Assembly: GCA_011033025.1 (NCBI GenBank)
Contig: WFMF01000260.1
Coordinates: forward strand, 183,504 to 247,503
Length of the DNA stretch: 64,000 bases
Reading direction: 5' to 3'
DNA from: Beroe forskalii
Taxonomy: Eukaryota; Ctenophora; Nuda; Beroida; Beroidae
The position numbers and the translations under genes were made by a program. The number at the start of each line of letters is the position of its first letter. Within the stretch, counting starts at the first letter, position 1. Below the pieces are notes generated by a model. That model was given only the letters and a program-made list of their open reading frames with translations. It was not told where the DNA came from and ran no database searches. Below, piece by piece: positions 58,301-64,000 of this stretch.

Positions 58301-61300
58301 GGAAATCATTTGATAAGTGCAGGGCTTACTTAGCTATCATACATAGATTTGTTATCTAAACTTATTACTTAGATGGAACCTATGAAAGATACCGGAGTCT
58401 ACTGGTAAAATTTCAGGATGAAATTTTAATTAAGATAAAACTTGGGGGGAAGATCATTTTTATCAAAATTACTAGAAAGGGTATTTCTTTGATTTCAATG
58501 GCCATTATTAAAAAGATATAAAAAAAACAGCAGTAAAATTTTAAAATTTTGGATCTTAAGCTATTAAGGTCGTTTTTAGCTGATTAACCAATATAATTTG
58601 AATAATTGAGTTAGAATTTTCATCCAGCCTCAATAGTCACAGAAAACCGTTTCTTTTTCTAAGTGAGTAAGTGATTCCAAGCTCAGCTCGTTCCAATTAT
58701 GAGTTCAATTGTTATTACTAATGAATAATCAGTATTGAATACTTCTATGAACATTGAACAAACTAATTGGTAAGTGATAATTAAAAGTGCATCTATTTTC
58801 GTTACACTTGGAGCTTTTTCTTTGTTCCCGAAATCAAGTGTTCCAGGTGGGGAGAGAGACATAATGGGTCCATAGAATAATCAACAAAAACAACCACATT
58901 GAAATAAGACCGATAACCTAGTTCATGTTTTCTGAAACCAATCTTCATTGTTTCCTTCACAGTCGTGATTCTATAAACACATTCTCTAGATTATTGGCTA
59001 TTGAACCATCACCGAGGTTTATGCTTTTATGTAACAGTTTACTTTTAAGGTTGGTACAGGGTTCACCCACCATAAGAATAACCATATCTTTGTTTATCGG
59101 CCGACTATTACGTTATTACGTCAAATGGACAATAGCCAACTTGTAGTACCACTTTTACTATTTGTTTAACTCTGTAGGCTACCAATTTAACTATTTAGCG
59201 ATTTGTAAGTCTGTGAGCTGAACATAGGTAGGTATTTGAACTTTCAATATTTACTCTTCTATGTTTATTTTTCTTACCCTAGATGCCAGATTTTTATATG
59301 CCGTTCTCACTACTATACATCTTTATTTCAGATTTATTTAGCACGTCCTCAAAATCTCCGGGATATAATCAGTTAAAATGTCGCCATTAGTTAGTTAGTT
59401 AATGCCGTAGAACCGCCTATTTTTCGAGCTCTGGGTTAATAACAGCGTATACCTCACGAATCTCCTGAGGTGTTCGTTGCTCTTGGTAGAGTTGTAGAGC
59501 ACGACAGCGTTGGCTGCCACCATGGGGATGCTGGCATCGTGGCTCAGCAGCAGGTCCGTGAACTCGTGCAGGTTCCACGCCTGCCGATAATCGGTTTTGT
59601 GAATTTTAGGGCATTCTAATCAGCGATTATTGGCATTGTTTATCAAGGTTGAAACAGTAATCATAATCAAAATCCATGGGGACTTAAAGGTTTGATATAT
59701 CACGTGTCCTTCGTAACATCACACGAATCGTGGTCACGATACATACCAGAGCATGCAGCAGTATGGACCCCAACGCCAGTTCATCCTTAGCACTGTTGTC
59801 TGCTTTAAGCAACCTCTCCGCGAAGTCAGGTCTGTTCCACCCCAAAGCAACCTGCACCCCGGACAGGTTGTTGGAACTGCTCTTCCTGTCCTCGGTATCA
59901 GCGTTAGCTGCTTGCTTAGCTTCGTGAACGTTCTGGAAAGTGTTCACGATAAGTTGTCTCCTTCTTTCTCTCATCCTCTTTTCGAACACAAAGTAACTGC
60001 TGTCGATTCTTAATTCACGTGATTGAAAGCTCCATCTAACTTCATACATCAATTGTACATTTCAAATTCTCAGAAAATATAGCTTGTCCATGCTTTCGAC
60101 CGTTGTTCATCATACTTTTGTTCGAATTAAATATCAGCCAGTGTTTTGCGCGTGAATATGGAACCCTCTGACGTTTTAATTGGTGTAGCTATCATACATA
60201 AATACTTAGATACTTGCCTGATCGTTTCCATATTCAATATTGACGAAAAGTCTGCGGGGTGTGGGTCTAAACCGGTAATCGGGAAGTATTCTAAAATAGA
60301 CCCAATGGACGCGTGTCAATGCATTTTATAATTAATAACCTGAGCCGTGACAAGGGCTTCAAGCAGGGCAGCATCGAGTCCATCGTAGTTCTCATCGTCC
60401 AAGTCAAAAAGGATGAGGAGGTCCTCGTGCTCTGTTACTATCTCAAACACGTTGTCTAGGAACTTCTTATCTCCTTTCTGGAGATAAACCATATTTACTA
60501 TGGAGTTTAAATTGTTTAAACTTGGCTTCCTTAGTGCTGCGTTATCATGTTATTTGAAAATCCAATATGAATATTTGATTTGAATTCTCATATTTGGTAC
60601 ATTGCATGAACGAAACATAGATGATATTTATGATTAAGTCAGGCAAAACAGCAAATTTAAAATAAAACAATATTCAGCTTCCTAACCGTGTACTTGTCGA
60701 AGTTTCCTGCGTTGATAGTCTGGAGACTAACAGGACATGACATTGACAGAGTATGGGAGCAGGTGCATATCTCGATATGTTCCACTATGCTCCCCCGCCT
60801 GCTACCTTGTTTCTTTACCACCCCACGAGAACGGCAGTATCTCTGAGAGGGGGACTTAAGAGTAATGGGTTGCAAGGGGAGGGTCAGGATTAAGAGTTAT
60901 TTGGTATCGATCCAAAATTATTGACCAATTGGAACATATAAATATCACTTTGTCTATAGAGAGATTGAAGTAGAACTCGCATTTCTGACAGCCTTGAGAT
61001 GTCTGACCAAGTTAACGACTACATCGCACACACCCCCAGACCCGTGTATCACGACAGCAGGGGTTCCTGCCCTGAGTCCTTCCAGGAGGAAATGAGAGGC
61101 TCCGATACTGCCTTGCATCACCACCATAACTACCGGGATCTGAGGGGACGAGGACAAGGAGGTTGAGAGAGAGGAACTGCAGAAATTCAACATGAAAGTT
61201 CTGCTATGAAATTAAGAAGCAACTATTCCAGTAGGGAAACTGGGAAAAGGATAGGACTAAGGGAGCAAGGATATATCACATGAAAGGATGTGAGTTACAG

Positions 61301-62369
61301 GTGTGCAGGCCACAGGATAAAAAGAGATAAGGCAGTGCTCACGTTCAGTTCATCCCTCATGTGGGCCTCCCAGTTAGCTCTGAGAGTAGACTCGGAGCCC
61401 CAATCTTGTACGCCTCCTGTATCTGACAGGATGTGGTGACTGTGGTTTGCTTCCAAGTTCTCAACATGCGACCCTGGCTTGATCTGCAAACAGAGGAACT
61501 GTTATAATAGCAATGTTAATAAATACATGCATGAACTTTCTGCTCCTTTGTTCGAGGATCAAGGTAGTATGAAATCGAAATAGGAATGCATCGGATAGTG
61601 ATCTGTTACTGATAGGAAGAACCCATAAGAAAAAAGGTTCCACTTCTGACTTCTCCCTAACCACATGACCTAACCACCCGTTTACCTTAATGCGAGGGTA
61701 GTTGCAGGTGAACTCTCCATCTCCGTTGTCAGGTGGGACTATGAGAGCCTCCTTGACCACCTCAGGGAGGCATCCCCAGGAGGAGAAACCGATGCAGGGC
61801 ACTGTGTGGTTGTGCATACGGAGTGCTTCCCCGATAGACATCACACAACTGAAGGGGTGTGGGTTTGAGGGACTTAGACATCAAACAACTGAGGGGGGAG
61901 GGGGTGACTTGTGGAGTAGGGGTGAGGGGTGTGGGGGAGGTGGGGGGGGGGTGAGGGGTGAGGGGGTGAGGAACAAAGACATCATACAACTGGGGGGTGG
62001 GGGTGGTGAAGTGTGGAGTGGGGATGGGGCGTGGATTGTGGAGTGGGGATGGGTGTGGGGTGGGGAGGGGAGGCCAAGGGGGATGTCAGGAAATTACACC
62101 CCAAATTTTGAAGGAAAAAAAGTTCGAAATATAGGCATAGATGGCAATGAATTCAATGATAGATAAAAAATAGCTTATGGGCAACAAAAGCATGGGATCA
62201 AACCATGAGTGAAAATCGTGTATGACTTCTCACCCCGCATCGATGCCTGAGGTAGTCAGCCAGCCGTTGGTAGTGATGGCAGCCTTCATGATGCCCCGCT
62301 GTATCACCTTCTCCACCTTGCTAGTCACAGAGAACCCCAGCAGGGAGCCCTTCAGAGATATTATCACTC
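52035..62369 (-). CDS. TRPM-family cation channel (5' end not found)
   Basis: Twenty exons, all joining in phase: 62234-62369, 61686-61848, 61343-61483, 61008-61139, 60687-60842, 60340-60477, 59747-59932, 59453-59580, 58213-58295, 57591-58027, 56544-56672, 55951-56076, 55280-55456, 54834-54974, 54491-54643, 53947-54037, 53574-53710, 52495-52647, 52189-52347 and 52035-52076. About 1000 residues are recovered; TRPM8-like channels have about 1100. No C-terminal kinase or NUDT9 domain follows the coiled coil, so the plan resembles TRPM8 or TRPM4/5, a tetrameric plasma-membrane cation channel. The first visible exon begins in mid-domain at phase 1, so at least one 5' exon is missing. Uncertain points: the exact acceptor of exon 54834 (54968 or 54974) and the short last exon. 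Confidence 0.9.
53251..53281. other. short palindrome in a TRPM intron
   Basis: TCACCCAATACAGTGTATTG with GGCGA completes a hairpin of about 12 paired bases. No further context. Confidence 0.6.
53574..56672 (-). CDS. TRPM transmembrane channel region S1-S6 and TRP helix
   Basis: In order: pre-S1 hydrophobic NILSVILTTICPILLFTGF; S1 VKFWFGVTMYMIFVLLQ; S2 VYLVWFGMLVVDEMMQV; S3 LDLFMYIAMTTGIVLVHI; S4 IFLSLGSILFYVRILHMF; S5 VFLLMFFVVALAFGVGYAVA; pore helix and filter YFQMFGEIF; S6 VGVYMAIVVLMLVNILIAMF; and TRP helix DVIFKYQRLELLLV. The filter FGE, with its acidic residue, matches the wording of divalent-permeable TRPM1/3/6/7 rather than the FGQ of TRPM2/4/5/8 (family knowledge); permeability here is inference. 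Confidence 0.92.
55535..55729. mobile_element. CGGTT/AACCGG TIR element, intronic copy
   Basis: Second copy of the element at 12108-12337: starts TACCAAACGACCAGTTACC, ends TTAACCGGTCGTTTCCTA, about 35 bp shorter inside. It lies in the intron between TRPM exons 55280-55456 and 55951-56076. AGCATC occurs on both sides, an imperfect target duplication. Confidence 0.88.
57591..62369 (-). CDS. TRPM N-terminal SLOG-like and homology region
   Basis: The first exons give VEKVIQRGIMKAAITTNGW, SGIDAGCVMSIGEALR, CIGFSSWGCLPEVVKEAL, NHSHHILSDTGG, IPVVMVVMQGSIGASHFLLE and AVVIHGSGGVCDVV, matching the order in TRPM nucleotide-fold (SLOG) domains (TTGAWI, GIAPWG, NHSHFILADNG, VVALIVEGGP, VVVCDGSGR in relatives). 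The glycine-rich GSI and GSG turns are kept. Then follow LLILFDLDDENYDGLDAALL, VQVALGWNRPDFAERLL, FTDLLLSHDASIPMVAANA, DPYFELLVWAALSLNPEIAT and MAFKCRAREFIAHPACQEIC, the ankyrin-like melastatin homology segments. Confidence 0.9.
60195..60330. mobile_element. degraded relative of the ACATAGACAC element
   Basis: Retains ACTTGCCTGATCG near the left, GGGTCTAAACCGG in the middle and CGTGTCAATGCAT at the right, in the same order as 10024-10166. Terminal repeats are eroded. It ends nine bases before TRPM exon 60340-60477. Confidence 0.6.
61849..62090 (-). repeat. exon-edge copies plus G-rich tract
   Basis: On the minus strand the acceptor and first 14 bases of exon 61686-61848 (CAG TTGTGTGATGTCT) recur twice upstream, as CTCAG-TTGTTTGATGTCTAA near 61880-61892 and CCCAG-TTGTATGATGTCTTT near 61977-61991. 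They are separated by runs of C (plus strand: many GGGG tracts). Confidence 0.85.
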
Positions 62370-62446
62370 CTGAGGGTAGAGGGTTAATCACCACTCAGTG
62401 TGACATGGGTTTCATTTTAGGGAACAGAAAACTTTTTTTATAAAAT

Positions 62447-62617
62447 ACATAGACACGGTGCGCGAAGGGATCTATTTCAGATAGAACCCGCGTAGCGGGT
62501 TCTATCTGATAGAATGATACGAGTGCGCGCAGCGCACGAGTTTTCATTCTTTGTGTAATCCCGAGACGGAGTCGAGGGATTACACTTAAATAGACTCTGA
62601 GAGCACCGTGTCTATGT
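62447..62617. mobile_element. multi-hairpin MITE with ACATAGACACGGTG ends
   Basis: 171 bp bounded by ACATAGACACGGTG and CACCGTGTCTATGT (perfect 14-bp inverted repeat). Inside are three more palindromes in series: AGATAGAACCCGCGTAGCGG with TTCTATCT, GTGCGCGCAGCGCAC, and TGTAATCCC-AGACGGAGTC-GGGATTACA. The outer motif relates it to the elements at 10024 and 12088. Confidence 0.88.
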
Positions 62618-63102
62618 ATTATAGATGAGTCCGGGTTATTGCATGAGAGTCTAAAAACACAACTAATTGAAGTAGAACTGGTAACACAATTGGCAGAACA
62701 AGCATTTCAGCTTTTCAAGAGAGTCAGTGCTTTGATTGGTTGATTTGAAACTTTGCAGAATTGAAGTTAGGATGACGGGAGAAGGATGGTTATGAACAGA
62801 AATAATTCTATGAATTAAACTGGAGTATGTTTCAAAGAGCACTATTGTACGATTACAAATGCAACAACAAAAACAATATCAATCAAAGAATCAATACAAC
62901 AAAACAACATCAACGAATAAGCTAATAAGGGCATAACGATAATCTGCAGGAGCATGCAAAAGAGGTAATGGACTTTTTCTCGCCGTGTAAACAAGTAAAA
63001 CAGAGCCAGAGCCCAATACGGCGAAACGAAACAGTAAATAAGTGCAGAAACTGTGAATGAGAAACCGTTTGCTGAAGGATATTCCTCCTCCGAAACCAGT
63101 GG

Positions 63103-63169
63103 CACGTGCGCGCGCGCAGCACGTGACCTTGATTTGTACAGTAACAGTGGCACATGTGCGAGTCACGTG
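63103..63169. promoter_or_regulatory. cluster of three CACGTG E-boxes
   Basis: CACGTG at 63103-63108, 63120-63125 and 63164-63169, plus CACATGTG at 63151-63158, within 67 bp that also contain a CG repeat. CACGTG is the palindromic site of bHLH factors (established). Its position upstream of the TRPM exons on the minus strand would fit a promoter, but no start site is visible. Confidence 0.35.
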
Positions 63170-63282
63170 GGACGGTAATTACATGTTTAGAGAGTTTCTC
63201 GCGGGAACGAAACATTTGGTATACACGTGTTGCAAAGTAAGAGTGTGTGTTGTTTGAAAGAAGTAAATACACTGAAACTATG

Positions 63283-63386
63283 TGATAGACACAGTGAATG
63301 TATTTGATAGAGGATTCTGCCAGCGTGTCTATCGCTCTATTTTTTATCCCCTCCCGCTGGCTAAATCCTCACGCAATAACCCGGAC
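63283..63386. mobile_element. degraded inverted-repeat element sharing a segment with 62620
   Basis: Contains GATAGACAC and GTGTCTATC in opposition, a second inverted pair (AGGATTCTGCCAGCG / CGCTGGCTAAATCCT), and GCAATAACCCGGACGAATCT, whose complement AGATGAGTCCGGGTTATTGC lies beside the MITE at 62624-62643. Confidence 0.6.
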
Positions 63387-63540
63387 GAATCTATAGTGAT
63401 AATTGAAATCGTTGATCTATATTTCTCATCTGTCCCTGAAATGTGAGTGCAATTATGAAAGGTACAATAATAAAATATCTTCTAGAATAAATCGGTCTAA
63501 ATATCATATAAGCTTTCAATTTCAAATTTCAAAAGGTTGA

Positions 63541-63672
63541 ATATCGGGTCCATACAACTCAAATCAATTTTTCAATTTCCCCAGAATTTATGTAAAAATT
63601 ACCAGTTCTGGTAATTTTGCACATAAATTCTGGAGAAATTAAAAATTGATTTGAGTTGTATGGACCCGATAT
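63541..63672. other. 132-bp near-perfect fold-back palindrome
   Basis: Arms of about 64 bp, from ATATCGGGTCCATACAACTC at left to GAGTTGTATGGACCCGATAT at right, meeting at ACCAGTTCTGGT. A few mismatches (TGTAAAA / TTTTGCACA) show it is not an assembly fold-over. It could be an inserted fold-back element; its RNA would form a long hairpin. Confidence 0.93.
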
Positions 63673-64000
63673 TTAATACCAATTTTCTTTACCAAATTTA
63701 ATCAATTATCACGAATTGGTCACGAGCGCCGAAGGTACTATCTACTTTCAATTTGGGCAACTAACTCATTTCAATTTGGCGATTTGTTGATGATTTTACA
63801 ATTTTATGCGAACGACCTTTCCTTTATCGTCAATTTTGTTTGACGCGCAATTTTCCAACAATGAACTGATGAAGTCATTTCCCCCAGAAAACAAATTTTT
63901 GAAATGCTTTTCATGGATGCTTTTGAGAGTTCATCTCCGGACAAACAGATGCAGAATTATGGACATCGGTGACTTTCGAATCTACAAACATATGCATTAT

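Larger units (their letters stand above)
62370..64000. other. right end: no exon recognised, several hairpin elements
   Basis: Should contain or lead to the TRPM 5' exon(s), but I could not identify one. Frames on the minus strand at 62842-63153 look hydrophobic but have no motif or splice support. The mobile and hairpin elements are listed separately. Confidence 0.5.

Noticed and set aside
62842-63272. Hydrophobic minus-strand frames as a missing membrane-protein exon
   Set aside because: Three overlapping frames are all equally open, none has splice signals in the needed phase, and none matches a TRPM N-terminus.

Overview
The window is animal (metazoan) nuclear DNA. It has intron-rich genes with mostly GT..AG introns, secreted modular and ion-channel proteins, many tandem repeats and small inverted-repeat transposons. 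An invertebrate is likely, but the sequence alone does not fix the phylum. No tRNA, rRNA, CRISPR array or viral gene was recognised.

Layout. 0-12.5 kb is gene-poor and repeat-rich: two minisatellites, then a tandem segmental duplication whose two copies carry the same 24-bp minisatellite (about 86 units in one, about 11 in the other), each followed by the same short transposon. In the second copy that transposon is interrupted by another one with a clean 8-bp target duplication. 12.5-18.5 kb shows no gene. 18.5-19.5 kb (minus) holds an intact solo ORF resembling ORF1 of non-LTR retrotransposons, next to a CpG-rich patch. 21.2-45.6 kb (minus) is one long gene for a secreted protein: signal peptide, dozens of thyroglobulin type-1-like cysteine modules (13 in one 2.9-kb exon), then a C-terminal von Willebrand factor C domain. 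Its 3' half contains a tandem duplication of about 8 kb (block A 32.1-39.2 kb, block B 23.1-32.1 kb), with damaged splice sites and a frameshifted exon. 45.6-49.2 kb is AT-rich without genes. 49.4-51.2 kb (minus) is a complete ELOVL6-type fatty acid elongase (274 aa). 52.0-62.4 kb (minus) is a TRPM channel with SLOG-like N-terminal region, six membrane segments, FGE filter, TRP helix and C-terminal coiled coil; its first exon(s) were not found. The right end carries several hairpin elements.

The three large genes are functionally unrelated neighbours on the same strand. The most unusual property is structural. In all three, tandem arrays have grown from exon edges, so intronic minisatellites contain a real splice site plus a truncated piece of the adjoining exon. 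Separately, several introns that must be removed to keep the frame lack canonical ends; one ELOVL6 intron has no AG except inside its own 5' splice site.
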